A DNA stretch of 64,000 nucleotides. It comes from Dipteris shenzhenensis. Its lineage: Eukaryota > Polypodiophyta > Polypodiopsida > Gleicheniales. A program made the position numbers and the translations under genes. Below, in pieces: positions 44,398 to 58,935 of the stretch. The notes under the pieces are model-generated. The model made no database searches, was not told the origin of the DNA, and saw only the letters and a program-made list of their open reading frames with translations. Within the stretch, counting starts at the first letter, position 1, and every line of letters begins with the position of its first letter. Location: NCBI GenBank assembly GCA_047967505.1, contig CM106540.1; one strand, given 5' to 3'.

Positions 44398-45600
44398 TAA
44401 CATAGAGCATGCACTTAGTGAAAACTCAATGCAAAAGTAGGCTTAGAAGCATGAAAACCTAGAGAAAAAGTAGATGGAACCATGTGGCCAAGACCTTCTT
44501 TCTGGAAAAGATACGTCCCAGTCACACGGCTTCAGATTTCATACTTCCATGCCTACTTTTGCACTTGTATTTCACCGGATACATTTTCTCTGCTACTATA
44601 GGAACCATCTAGTGGTGCAATGAAACCTCAAGGAAATAAAAAATTGGGGTTTTTGGTTTAGGGCATCCTGCATAATGAATATCTTACTTTGATGAATGGT
44701 TGATTCCATGATGTTTTATGGCTAGATGAGTATGCTATGTGCAACGGTGGCAAAGGAGGATTCGCTAGGGAATTGGTGGCTTCAATCGATCAATACATGA
44801 ACACAGTGGTTCCACACATATTGGTCTTTCAGACCCAAATGGAAAGTTTAAGATTATGAAGTTTAGGGTCCTTAATCAAATGTTGAGGATGAAGGCCATC
44901 CATTAGAATGCTAATCGTGTAGTTTTGGTAAAGCATAGCATTGTTTTGTTTCCTTAACAAGTTTTTCTTCATTTTGCAAAAGATACTCTCTACAATATGG
45001 TGCAATCCTCAATCATTCTTTTTGTTCTCAGATACACAACTCGAACCCCTCCATAGCATCTTAGCCATAGTAAGGCTAGCTGGTGGTGTCAGCAATCCCC
45101 AAGCGACGATTAAGAATGAAATTATTGAACCATATTTTCTTAGGCAAGTTAAAGAGGGTACAAAACCAAGCAGAAATAAGTGTATGCTAGAGTAATATGT
45201 ATTCTAAAGGGCTGATCCATGTAACCTCACTTTGAATCAATACAGAATATACTTTTGAGATGATTTATTTATTTATTGCTAAATATTATTTCGTTTTTTT
45301 AGATTGCATGTATAAAAAAATAGAGATCACGAAGATAAAGACATAGATGAATGATGCAACTTTGATGCTTAACATTATTTTAGTGTATTTAACTAAATTG
45401 GAAATTGCAAAGAAAAAGACAGAAATTGCAAATGATGCCAAAAAAGTAACAATATTATATTCATAGGAATGATATACATGATTGAGAACCCTTGCATCTC
45501 TAGATTAACCAGGGCATATTACACACATCAAGACTATGTATCATCCATGGTGTAGTACAAAAACCATGACCCTTCCTTAGATTGCCTAAGGCATATAATA
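44398..45600. other. Unrecognised, possible transposase debris
   Basis: Plus-strand scraps (44,720-44,860: DEYAMCNGGKGGFARELVAS; 44,941-45,195) are separated by stops. No family assigned. Confidence 0.25.
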
Positions 45601-46400
45601 AACTACATATCTTTTGTGGTCACGGCGGTGGTGACCTTGATCCCATAGATGGCAGCGAGTTGGAAATTATCCACCATGAAGTCTATTGTCGAGGGGCCTC
45701 CACGATCCCTCCCCTAAACCACCTATACATTGCACAATTGTTGGATCTTACATGACCTCACATACTACCTTTGCAAAGCTAGCTTTAGGATAAGGAGATT
45801 GATGTATTCCTGATACTTGAAAGTCTTCCAAAGTGCCACCATTTTTGTCTTGAACTATACTTCTTCTCACTAGGGGAGGTCTTTGGATTGGATGTGGTAC
45901 TAGTTGTCATGATCCCCCTAAGGTTGCCATGGATGAAGTGGACCCTGATGCTATCCCCCCTAGCATTGAGGTGGGGGTCATCGATCTTCTCTCCCCTTTG
46001 TCACTATTTCCCATTTATGGAGTTTCTCATTTAGATGATGCTTCTCCATCCTCTACTCTACTCGCCGTGTAGTGCTTTCTCTTCATCTTTTTCATCTTCA
46101 TCATCATCTTCTTGTTGTTGCCTCTCTAGTCTTTGAACGGGCATCTTTTTTCCATCCTACCTCCTTTTGGCTAGTGCCTCTTTCTTGGTGCGTCTTTGGG
46201 AGGGGGATCACTCTTGATCGCCTTGTCAAATTCTACTTGGGTCCCTAACTATTTGTCCTTTTGATTGGTCCTAGCCATGGGGTATAGAACAAGAAGAGGA
46301 AGAGGTTGCAAAAGCAAGGGTAGATTGGGGACTAGGGATAGGTGGGAGTGGGTCTAGGAGTGTGGAAGTGGAGAGAGCTTAAAACAATGAAATGAAAATG
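45601..46400 (-). pseudogene. Decayed minus-strand ORF, unrecognised
   Basis: From ATG near 46,278 the minus strand reads MARTNQKDK, then stop-broken frames with VEFDKAIKSDPPPKDAPRKR and a Lys/Met-rich run. Low-complexity and charged, without a recognisable domain. Possibly the N-terminus of a transposon protein. Confidence 0.25.
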
Positions 46401-47250
46401 AGACCCACTTCCTTTATATAAACCCCAATTTTAAAAATACATGTTTTCAAACCTAAACCCTAAAAGCATAAAATTGACTCAACCTTTAACTAAAAACTTG
46501 TAATCAACATGCATGAGCTACATGAACTCAAATTTTCCCTTTCATATTAAAATTCATAGCCTTTATACACTCACTTTACTGTAGCTCACATAGTTAAAAA
46601 ATTAATTACAAATAAATGCTGAAACATATGCATGGGCATACACATTGGGAAGGGTCCACACCATCGATTTCATCTGACTCCACCCATATGTACTCTTCTT
46701 TGTAATAGTTTGCATGTCACCTTACATAATTGTCTTTTTTTATGCCTTTTATATTCATCTTCTATGTTCATCATTGACCTCTTGCATTGCATGGGACATA
46801 ATCACTCTTTAAATGTTAGTTGCAGCTGCTCTTATTTTGATATGCATGCACCACCATTCAACCAATCGAACCATTGAGATTGACCTAGTTATAGCACCCC
46901 CATGTTATGTCGCTTTGCTATACACACAATGTGCTTGCCAATGAGATATGTTCATGCTGTAAGTAGACCACACTCCAGTGCTTCTATAATGCCATGTCAT
47001 ATATGGTGGATGAGCATACAAAATGTGCTTCCAAGTAGAAAAACAAATTAGTAAGGATGTAACCATTCAATATGTACATCTCAATATTCAAATTAGAGAT
47101 TACCATGTATTGTGTGAAATGATTCTTTTCACAAGCAATCTCCATATTCTAGCTAAAGTCATTCATAGCATTGATGAAATACTCCTCATCATCTACTTCA
47201 AACCTTTCCTTTTATAGTAGAGATACGAAGGTATCAAGAGCTAACTACAC
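46401..47250. other. No gene recognised
   Basis: AT-rich. Isolated frames of 60-80 aa without domains. Confidence 0.4.
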
Positions 47251-48300
47251 TCAAGTCTTTTTCAATATTTCTTTCTTGCCTCCCCCCCATTCATAGTAGT
47301 AGGCATTGTGTAACTCTTGGCATACATCAAACTCATGAACGTGTTTGAGCCTATCATCCTTTTTCTTTGAAAAAAGAAATTTTAGAGCCTTGGCACCACC
47401 AAAGCTTGGATTACACAAAATACTACCTATTTTTCCATATCTTTTTTCATATTTCATAATCTTATACTTGCCTAGAGTGTAGTCCCATATTTGAAAAAAC
47501 CTTTTCAATTCTTGCTATCATCCTCTTGTTCCCTTATTAGGGCTTCAAGTGATCTGCATCAATGATTTACAGATTCACAAGCTTTTCAATTATTCTAACA
47601 ATATCATGAAGTGTACTCTCTCAAGAGAAATTTCAGGGATTGGGCTCCAAGATGGACCTTTCCCTAGAATATCGCAATTGAATGCCTTATTTTGATCGAT
47701 CTTTGCAAGTTGACAAGACCAATTCTTTTGGTTCTTTTTACTTGCCTACAATGGTTCTCTCTTTTTCATGCACAATGGACAAGTATGGCTCGTACTTGAT
47801 TTGTGTCCCATACTAAACATACATTTAATAGTATTCAAGTCCACAGTTAATTGCCATTCTACAAGGTAGGATCCATATCCCTCATCTTCAAGCAGCTCAC
47901 TAGTGTTATGACCTTTGATCATACTTGGGATATATTTTTGGTCAAATAAGCACTTCAAAATTAAATGTGACTCTTTTAGCACCTACAATTCCCACTCACA
48001 TTCTATTCCAAAATATCTATGCATATTCCATTGCCAAATTCCCTCAAGTGCAACCAACCACCAAATATCTTGTCCTCATCGCACATTGAATTATTTTGCA
48101 TCATCAAGCTCAACTTGAAGGTCTATCGCATTCACATCAATGTCAAATTCTCTCTCTAATTTTTAACCTTTTAGTGCCTCACTTTCATTTAACTTTAGGA
48201 CAATCTTTAGTTGAACATTGTATTCTGCCATAGGCATATCGTAAAACTTCACCATGGCCTGCAGAATGCTTTAAACATCCATCACAAGTCTTCCCAAATT
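47251..48300 (-). pseudogene. Decayed ORF with CxxC motif, possibly transposase-derived
   Basis: Minus-strand pieces: 47,982-47,746 (LVEWQLTVDLNTIKCMFSMG then SHTCPLCMKK) and 47,508-47,251 (KFLFSKKKDDRLKHVHEFDV). The TCPLC motif after a conserved-looking Trp/Asp stretch suggests a transposase-like protein, but I cannot name a family. Multiple stops. Confidence 0.3.
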
Positions 48301-49465
48301 GAGACCATGCCTTGCCTTATCGACATCGATTGGTTTTGAAAGTGGGACTTTGACTTCTGTTCCAATAGAAAGGCATGTCTTTTTGAAGCTCTTGAATATG
48401 AGTCAATATGCCCTTGTACTTATCCTTGCAGTATCACAAACTCCTTGTGCATTAGTTGTATTGAAAATTTCCATTGCAACTTTGTTCATTGACTCAGATG
48501 TTATCTATGATTTTAGACTTTTGAATTTGTGATGTTGTATAGAAGATTCTAACGTTCTTTATAAACAATTCTAGAGTGTTCATACATGAGTTTTCGAATT
48601 GTCCTCAAGCTCTCACTCGATGCTTCTATTGATCACTTTTCATGGATATTTTAATTTTTATCTATTGGATGCAATTTTATGAATTCTTGGAGCCATTAGA
48701 GTATCTTCCATGAATGCTACTTTATTTCCCAATTTCCCTGTAAGTAAATCACAAAAATTGTATTTACAATGATTGGTCATCTAATGTTTGAAGTTTTACT
48801 TATAATTCCTTATTTGTCTTCTCTATGCCTGCATACCAAGTTTCTTTCATAGCCCTATGAGCACTTGTAGCTTGCATAGATGATACTTAATGTTCATTCC
48901 AAGCCTCTAGCATTGCAATCCTTTTATCTCTTTCATTAAGAAAAGATTGAGGTTGGGTGTGAAGGCTATCTAATCCGTGAGCAATCAACCTTCGACAATA
49001 TCCTAACAAACCATTCTCATCCTGACACAAAAACTTTATTGAGCTGGTCAGCCCATGCCCAACAAGTTTATGGATCTACTCAGTATACCTTCCCATCTAG
49101 CCATTAATCCATTTGTGTTTTTCCTTGATTTTGAAGAGTTACTAAATCAATTTCTAACTCTGTCACCTCTCTCTCTACCCCCTCTCTTATGCATGCATTC
49201 CGATCCCCTCTCCCCCCCCCCTCTCTCTCTCTCTCCTTTTTTACCATCATAATTTGTCTTTTCTTCCCACCAAATTTGGATAAATTTTTAGCCCAAAAGG
49301 GCTTCTAGAGGAAAGCTAGCATGCACATAATCATGCCAAAGACATAATTTCATGAAACTAACAAGAGAAATGAGTTCATTTGATGTGTTCCAATCATTTT
49401 GATACCACACATGACTAAATTTGGATATTTCTAGCAAAAGTTGTGAAATTTTTAAAAACCCAAGC
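48301..49465. other. No gene recognised
   Basis: AT-rich. A short poly-C/CT run lies at 49,206-49,234. A 77-aa plus frame (48,299-48,532) has no recognisable domain. Confidence 0.4.
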
Positions 49466-49507
49466 TGGCATCTAGAGGAGGGCACTGGCGCCCTCCTCTA
49501 GATGCCA
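49466..49507. repeat. Perfect 18-bp hairpin
   Basis: TGGCATCTAGAGGAGGGC and its exact complement separated by ACTGGC. It shares the GGCATCTAGAG / CTCTAGATGCC motif with the fold-back at 43.9-44.2 kb. Confidence 0.95.
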
Positions 49508-50407
49508 ATTTGAGCTAAAACAAATTTCTTAGAACAACATCGATTCACAAGGGACGACAGGTAATGCGTGTGCATCCTAGCTTGTTATCGCTTACACCAA
49601 AGACCCAGACTACCAACAAGATTCTACAATAATTATAAGGGGGGTTGTAATTTATTTCTTTCAAATAAACATTTAAAACATCAAGGGGGGTGGTCCTCAC
49701 TTTTCAACAAGTTGGAGTTAATATGAGAAAAGCTATTTTATATTTTTTGGAAGCACATATCAGATTTAAAGTGTTAAAAAGGCCTAAAAGAATATTAGAA
49801 TTCTTACAAGATTAAAAGAATTAATTGTATCTGCTTTAAAAATACATTACAAGTATTGTACGAAAGACATGTAACTAACATGTAGTAATTCTAGCAAATA
49901 AAGAGTACCATGAATACATATATTTCAAAGAAATTATTGTTGAATTTTCAAGAAAAAGCCCTTATAAATTATGCCAGCCTAGGAGAGGCAAGAGTCAGAT
50001 AATTCTATTATACATCATTACAACATAATCATTCTACAAAATAATTGATTAAGATTTTCTCATCATTAGAACTTGTTAGTAGAATAACAACAATCAAGAG
50101 CAAAAAATTTAATTCACATAATGGAAATTAAGAAGGAAGACTTAAAGAAGACATAAGGAATGAGCAGATAAAGAATACATCCTAAGGAAATGACCTTACA
50201 ATGAAATTTAAAGGTTTTACAAGTGGAAAAGTATTAAGGCAAAGGGACTAAGAAAAGAGACTAAATAAGAATGTATATATAGAAAGGGAAATATTCTTTC
50301 ACCCAAATTTATAGAAACGGAGGGGCATGGAAGCTAAGGAGATTTTATTTAAAAAATTTTTATTAAGAATGAACTCCTTATAACTAGATAAGAAAAAAAG
50401 TTTACAA
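49508..50407. other. No gene recognised
   Basis: Very AT-rich, stop-dense on both strands. Confidence 0.5.
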
Positions 50408-50510
50408 ATATATATATATACATATATATATATATATGTGTGTGTGTATATATATATATACATATATACATATATACATATATATGTATATATATATATA
50501 CATATACATG

Positions 50511-50541
<31 letters not shown>

Positions 50542-50551
50542 ATATATATAA
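50408..50551. repeat. TA microsatellite
   Basis: TA array with ACAT, GTAT and one TG segment, like those of block X but without module M. Confidence 0.9.
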
Positions 50552-51897
50552 GCGTGGAAACACATAACAGGTGAAAAATCTAAGAAAGTAATCATAATGA
50601 AAAAAAGCTAAGGGAATACTTGGTGTGCAGTTGTAAGGGAAATGACAACAAAAAAATGGTAACAAGAGGTAGGAAGGGGTCGAATGAATGGGTTATTTGA
50701 GCAAAGACTAAGGCTCACAAATGGAAAGATACTGCCAAAGTGCCAAAGAAGGTACTCTACAAAGTACAAACCAAACCATAAGGGTAAATAACGAAGATAA
50801 AGGTGAGCAGGGAGGAGCTGAAGGAAGCAAATACGGTACTCGACGCCAAGGCATGCCTATCAAGAAAATGATGTGTACACCCTCGCAGATTGTTTTGAGT
50901 TGAGAGCCTTGAGAACTGAGGTGGGAGGGCATCGTAAAAGGAGTTTAAAATGAGGTAAGGCAACTATGGGAATAGTGGTGAGGAGAAGGTCATGTTGCAT
51001 GGAAAGGGAGAAGAAGCGCACCGCAGATAGCATGCGAGCCTTGCTTGTCAAAGACAAAAGCTATCAGTAATAATGAGGAAATGAAAAGAGAAGGTAGATT
51101 GTATCATGTTGTATGTAGACACCAATAGAACGGAATAAGAGAGAGCTTGCGCATGAGGCTACGCAACACAGTGATGCCACTTGCAGGTGCATAAGGAGAT
51201 GAAGCTTGAAGTGAAGATGGAAGACTTCAGAGGCAGTCGAACAAAAGGTTTACTAGGGACTGTAGCTAGTTACTAGGACCACAACTTAGGCAAGCACAGG
51301 AAAGAGAAGCTTGGTGAACTAACCAGCCAAGCAGTAAGCACGCACTAGTGCCATAAGGGGAGCTTCCCAATGTCAAGTGAGGCAATGGCAAAGAAGGAGA
51401 GGATGGTCATAGAGATAAAGATACAGGCAAGTCAGGAGGGTAAGCCATAGCTGCAAGAGGAAGGGATGAGTAGATGCATGTGTGCACGATGTAGGAGTAA
51501 AGAGATGCGCAAGGAAGGAGACAACCCATCACCACCAAAGACCCCCCAAACATAGCTGTACCCACCAATATCCATGGGAGAGCAAGATGCTCTTCTTTAA
51601 GAGAAGAGTTAAATAAAATACCGGTATTAAGTACCAAGGTTATCCATGTTTTCCACCAGATAATCAAGAACATTAAATTATAAATTTATAAATGGAATAA
51701 TTATAACAGAGGCAACCATTAAACAAGAGCCAATCAAATTATATGTGACCATTTTAAAGAGACGAAATAAATAACCAAGGGAAGTAGGTTTACAAGCAAA
51801 GCAAAAGTACTATTAGGGAAAATTTGAGGAAATCCTAGGGGGGTAGAAATTTATTGTGGCATATAAATGTGAGTGTGTCAAAGAAAAATGGCAAGGG

Positions 51898-51899
<2 letters not shown>
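50552..51899. other. No gene recognised
   Basis: Purine-rich plus strand. Minus-strand frames up to 88 aa, no domain. Confidence 0.4.
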
Positions 51900-51954
<55 letters not shown>

Positions 51955-51999
51955 TATATAAAGAGAGATAGAGTATATATATGTGTGTGTGTGTGTGTG
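51900..51999. repeat. GA then TA/TG microsatellite
   Basis: GA run at 51,900-51,951, followed by GAGTATATA and TG repeats to about 51,999. Confidence 0.9.
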
Positions 52000-52189
52000 T
52001 ATCCTAGGGGGTCCACAAGGGTTTATCATGTGGTACCACGTGAGTGTAAGAGAGGGGGGTTATATAAGGGAAGGAAGGTACACTTTATAAGGTAAGGTCC
52101 CATAAATAAGGGGTAGAAAAGGGGAATTTTCATTTATTTATTGCACATAGGTGACGTCTCCTTATTACTACTAGTGAGTCCCCGGTGAT

Positions 52190-53150
<961 letters not shown>

Positions 53151-54580
53151 GCCCCCCTCCATTGCGGCTTTGCCTTTTTTTGCCACGCACCCACCTCTGT
53201 GGTAGTTCTTTGCTTGTAATCCAGTCCCATTGGAGGCCAGAGTGTGGCTCATCGTGTTCCCTTCTGCACCCTCACCAGATAGTCTGCCTGCTCCACTATC
53301 TGCATCCAAATCGGATGGTCATAGAATCAGGATACGGCATATTGTTGGAGCTATGGTGCATTTCCAACGCATGATTTGGGCATCCCATTCCTACCACATC
53401 TCATCCTACAACATGGTTAGCAAGTCAAATAGTTGATCCACATTGATTGCCACCATGTCGAGTGTTATCGTTAGAAAGTGTGCCAATGCATCTGATGTGC
53501 TTCGGCTATGCAATTCCACAAAGGTACTCTAGACGCTTTCCTCATCATGAAGTGTGCGGGCTTGCACTGGAGCCTGCTTTGCATTCTACACTTGCTCTAC
53601 AAGAGTCTAGAGTCAAATTTTTAACTGGTACATCTGCTCTACTTGACTCTGAAGAGTGGCATTTTGGGCCCGCAAAGCCTTGTTATCCTTCTACAACTCC
53701 TCTAGTTGTGCTTGATTGTCTTGCTACACTACCAAAGTCATGCCAGCCCTATCAAGAATATGCCCACAAGCCTCCAATTGGGTAGGTTGTGACACTGGCG
53801 TCGAGGTCCTTGAAAACATAGTGTGTGATGAGAACCCAGCCACCATGATAAACAATGGGGGAGGGGGCACGATTGAGCAAACCAACTACGTGGAAATTGT
53901 TGAAATGTCGGATGTTGTTGAAGTTGTTGTCAGTCTTAAAGTGCTAGCGGATTGCAGAATTCTCTCTCTCCATTGCTAGAGAGAATCATCGAAACCTGAG
54001 GCCCCTCCCAAAAGACATTCAAAAGTGGAGGTAGTAGTAGATGCACTCACCACACTTGTCATTGCACCAGTCCCTGTACTAGTTACTATAGCCGCACTGG
54101 TCATCTCATAGGTTGCACTCATCACTGTAGCCACAATTGTCACCACAGTCGCACTCATCACCGGAGCTACACTTGTTACCATAGGTGTCTATGGAAACTC
54201 CTAAGGCTGCACTTTGTGTCCCTTCTATACTACTGACTGGTAGAATGCTAGCTACTAAAGTATTGACTACTGATGACATCTCCTACGTTGAATTAGGTGG
54301 TGCCAACGGGGGCACAGAAGATGTAATAGCTACTATTGAAGGCAGAGAGCCTGATCTGGTCATATCCACAAAAGAAGAACTACCACCCTCCCGGCTCCTC
54401 TTTCGCATCTTCTATTGCATAGGTAGAACAGCCGTCTGGTACCAACTCTATGATTGTGGCTCCAAGGGAGGGACGTCCATGTCGCCACTAGCTAGTGATG
54501 GGAAAGAGAAGGTTGAGCACCTAGCCAAGCTTCATCATCATGGGGTTTCCTCATTTGGATGCCTTTGCCACCCTTGATGC
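53151..54580 (-). pseudogene. Decayed minus-strand ORF, coiled-coil-like part
   Basis: On the minus strand around 53,700-53,480 a stop-broken frame gives DNKALRAQNATLQSQVEQM and later DEESV, suggestive of a coiled coil. At 54,182-53,976 an imperfect 24-bp tandem repeat encodes VTSVAPVMSATVVTIVATVM-type sequence. No family assigned; retroelement gag-like ORFs often look like this. Confidence 0.25.
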
Positions 54581-56452
54581 CTCTGCTTGAAGGCGGTCCT
54601 TCAATATGAATGCCCATGTGATCGGCTGTTGCCATTCTGTGAATCCTAGTATCTCTTTGATGTGCATGGAGAACCTTTGAATAGAGTAGATTAAAAGTTC
54701 TATATTTTAGTTTCTATTTCATTGGGAGCTCCTAAGGAGTGAGTCTCTAACTTTTATGCATTAGATTGATTATTTTTAGAGTGAAATGTAAGCATGACTG
54801 TCTTTTTTTCTTTGAAGAAACTTTGAGAGCTAAAAGAACTCTTGTTTTGTCATGATGATACATCCTAAAACGAAAAACCATTCACTGGAAGTGATAACAC
54901 CTGGCCTTGAAGAAATGTCAATCACCAAATAAAGAATGTTGCGGCCTTGTATTCATCTCTACCAGTTCTTCGAGCATCTATTGTTGCTTATGGTCTATCA
55001 GCAACCGAATCCAAAGCTCGTGTGGTCAAGTCAAATGTCATCCCACCCGACGATGCACCACGACTAGTGCACCATGGGACTCAACACCCACCCCACATAT
55101 GTGAAAATTTGTGATTGATTGTGGTCACCAATGCATATCATGCTAAATAGTAGATGCTACAGAATACATTGAGAACATACTCATGCACATGCAAAAATAC
55201 ACAAAGATACAAGAATGAAAAAAGAGACACATCTCTGTAGAATCTGGATACGTGAATAATGCATAGAATGATCAAGAGACACTAGTCTCATGAATATACA
55301 ACGTGCGGTTGCAATCGTTGGCTAAGGGTTGTGGGTACTTGCACCTTTAGGAATCTACGCTAACTCTGTGATAACCCTACACACTATTAATGCCTTAACG
55401 CATTGATTGAGTACAAATTTTTCCTCTTCTAGCATCCTATTTATAAGGTTCTAGTCAGACTCACTGCTCCCATTCTCCTCATCATCAGCTTTATCTTTGC
55501 TCCCATTGTTAGCATTCCCTCTTTTTTCCTCTCCACGTTCTTGTTCCCTTGAGTGTGCTTGAGCAAAGTATCTGTCTCCATCACCCTATTCAAGTAGCAC
55601 ACATGCTAGAGGGTAGTATATATTTTAGCTATTCAATTGGAGCATTTGAAAATAAATGGGTTTAGTAAGGGCTTACATTAAGCAAGGGCACAAATTCCCC
55701 TCTCTCTATGAGCAAGTCCATTAGAGTTTGTGTAAGATTATCGTACACATATCTGTACTCCTCACCTGCCTGCCCATTTTCATTCCCTAACATGACAAGA
55801 ATACATGTTACTTTTAATGGTTCACATGTTGCATTCCAAAATTACATACTAAAAGAAGTGAAATATTAGGTACTTACAAAAAGAATGATAAAACCAGGCC
55901 CCTTTTCCCAAGAGCAAGTGGGATTGGCCCACTTTACTCTTACCCAAAGTTGTTGCCTATTTCTATTGATCATACTTCTTGGGATCCTTTAATTCTTATT
56001 TTACAATTTTCCAATATTTTTGAGTGGACCCAAGTAGGATTTGGTTCCCTTTATTTGCCAACCTGTGGATTTGGTCTTTTTGCAACTTGAGCATAGTAAC
56101 CACCTCTTTGAACATCCAATGGGAGTCCGACTCCAGTTCCTCATGAGGCACTAGGAGCTGCTCCCTCAATGTTTCTTTTGTGGCTTCTTCTGGAAGTCCA
56201 TCACCACCCTCTTAAATTGAAAGGATAAAAAGGTCATGCATTCGGTTAATAACTTGGTACCTCTAGTATCCATGATTATTTCAAACTCTCTACTAGCTAA
56301 ATAGGGGAGGGTGGTGAAATTTTGGGAGTTGTCTTGACTTCCCCTAGTAGCACAGCTTGTTGTACCAGAGCTAGAGCATTTACCTCAATGCTCACTCTCT
56401 CTCTCCCTAGCTACACCATGGGCAGCTTGGGAGATCTCTATGGATGCAAGTG
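54581..56452. other. No gene recognised
   Basis: AT-rich spacer before block D, no recognisable domain on either strand. Confidence 0.4.
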
Positions 56453-57143
56453 TGTGCTTCTCAGAGCTCATTCAATCACATTTGTCTAATAGTGAAGTAG
56501 CCCGGCAACCTTAGGCAACACACTTCTTTCTCTCTCGCTCTCGGTCTCTCGCTCCAGCAGACACGCCCTTAAACTTCCCCAAATCAATTCAGATTCCGAA
56601 TTGATCTCGATGGCAAGTCAACATGCAATCTTCTCATTTAACTGTACAGACTCACTACAGATATCGTCGACACACAGTTATACTTCCATCTCAGTCGACA
56701 TAGCAAGCAACCACCTCAGTTGCTTACGCAAGCTTTACCCTTTAAACAAAATAATGAGCTAAACAGATAAGGAGCAATTTCAAGCACAGCATACAACTTA
56801 GCTCTAAGCTAAATAATGAGCTAAATATCTATCTGCATTACCTGACACCTAAGCCATGGCACATAGAAGTCCAATCTCACTTCCACAAACAATGAGGAGG
56901 AGGGGGAAGCTCAGGAGGAGGGGGAAGGTGAGATGGAGTGCCATATTCACAAATGAGAGGAGACAAAATTTATGGGAGAACCCTTTCTACCCTCAGGGGG
57001 TAGTACGGAGAAAGTAAGCAATCTTTAATGTGATGCCTTCTAAGATTCCACCAATTAGGTTTTCTTAATAAAATTTGACAACTTAATTTAAGAAAATAAG
57101 GCTTGGTTGCAAAGGCCATTATTTTCATCATTTATAGCTTGTT
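56453..57143. other. Block D start: duplicate of RLK intron 1, exon 1 and upstream region
   Basis: Matches 14,110-14,805 at high identity beginning at GAGCTCATTCA. The order is the same, but the rest of the kinase gene is absent to the left. Confidence 0.8.
56842..56944 (-). pseudogene. Orphan RLK exon 1 with nonsense mutation
   Basis: 103-nt copy of exon 1 at 14,504-14,606, with ATG, leader and GT donor kept. A CAG codon near the end has become TAG (56,851-56,849). No malectin, LRR or kinase exon lies downstream on this strand; the next sequence is unrelated. A dead signal-peptide exon left by segmental duplication. Confidence 0.8.
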
Positions 57144-58935
57144 CATTATTGGCTTGCCCCTATGCCAATAATGACTTTTGGCCATTGGCATGTGGCCGCT
57201 AGACAATAGCCCCCTCGTGACAATAGGCCCTCAAGAGCATACCTTCTTCCTCTTCTTTGGCTCTACACAGCACAGTTGCTCGGTACTTGGTTCATAATCT
57301 GTTTATAGCTAGTCTCCATCTTCTTTTTCATTATTGGCCTGCCCCTATGCCAATAATGACTTTTGGTCATTGGCATGTGGCCGCTAGACAATAGGCCCTC
57401 AAGAGCATACCTTCTTCCTCTTCTTTGGCTCTACAGCAGCTACTTGGTACTTGGTTCATAATCTGTTAATAAACTTTTTCAAACTAGTCTCCATCTTCTT
57501 TTTCATTATTGGCCTACCCCTATGCCAATAATGACTTTTGGCCATTGGCATGTGGACGCTAGACAATAGGTCCCCCGTGACAATAGGCCCTGAAGAGCAT
57601 ACCTTTTTCCTCTTCTTTGGCTCTACACAGCAGTAGCTGCTTTTGGTACTTGGTTCATAATCTATTTATAAACTTTTTCAAACTAGTCTCCATCTTCTTT
57701 TTCATTATTGGCCTACCCCTCTGCATTTACTCCCCTCTGCACACTCCGAATCTCCTTCTTGTTTTTCACCTTCATCGTCCCTTTTTGAGTTTGGGGCCAC
57801 TAATTTAATGCTTGGTCTGCGCATTTCACTCAAGTAGGGGCAGGCCTGATGAATGATAGATATATCATTCACCTTGTTATCCATGGGAAGGCCTAGTAAA
57901 GAGGCATGAAAAAGGGAGGGACATGCTTACCTATCAAGCTCCTATTGGCTTGACCCTATGCTAATAATGACTTTTGGCCATTGGCATGTGGCCGCTAGAC
58001 AATAGCCCCCTCGTGACAATAGGCCCTCAAGAGCATACCTTCTTCCTCTTCTTTGGCTCTACAGCACAGTTGCTCGGTACTTGGTTCATAATCTGTTTAT
58101 AGCTAGTCTCCATCTTCTTTTTCATTATTGGCCTACCCCTATGCCAATAATGACTTTTGGTCATTGGCATGTGGCCCCTAGACAATAGGCCCTCAAGAGC
58201 ATACCTTCTTCCTCTTCTTTGGCTCTATAGCAGCTACTTGGTACTTGGTTCATAATCTATTTATAAACTTTTTCAAACTAGTCTCCATCTTCTTTTTCAT
58301 TATTGGCCTGCCCCTATGCCAATAATGACTTTTGGCCATTGGCATGTGGACGCTAGAGAATAGGCCCCCCGTGACAATAGGCCCTCAAGAGCATACCTTC
58401 TTCCTCTTCTTTGGCTCTATAGCAGCAGTTGCTTTTGGTACTTGGTTCATTATCTGTTTATAAACTTTTTCAAACTAGTCTCCATCTTCTTTTTCATTAT
58501 TGGCCTGCCCCTATGCCAATAATAACTTTTGGCCACTGGCATGTGGACGCTAGACAATAGGCCCCCCCATGACAATAGGCCTTGAAGAGCATACCTTCTT
58601 CCTCTTCTTTGGCTCTACAGTAGTAGCTGCTTTTGGTACTTGGTTCATAATCTGTTTATAAACTTTTTCAAACTAGTCTCCATCTTCTTTTTCATTATTG
58701 GCCTACCCCTGCGGCATTTACTCCCCTTTGCACACTCTGAATCTCCTTCTTGTTTTTCACCTTCATCGTCCCTTTTTGAGTTTGGGGTCTCCAATTTAAT
58801 GCTTGGTCTACGCATTTCACTCAAGTAGGGGCAGGCCTAATGAATGATAGATATATCATTCACCTTGTTATCCATGGGAAGGCCTAGTAAAGAGGCATGA
58901 AAAAGGGAGGGACATGCTTACGTGTCAAGCTCCTA
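57144..58935. repeat. Higher-order tandem repeat array, block D
   Basis: Monomer starts (CATTATTGGC) at 57,144, 57,329, 57,504, 57,703 (partial), then about 57,944, 58,123, 58,298, 58,495, 58,693 (partial). The first higher-order unit has one monomer fewer than in block C (about 800 versus 990 bp), consistent with unequal exchange. Confidence 0.85.
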
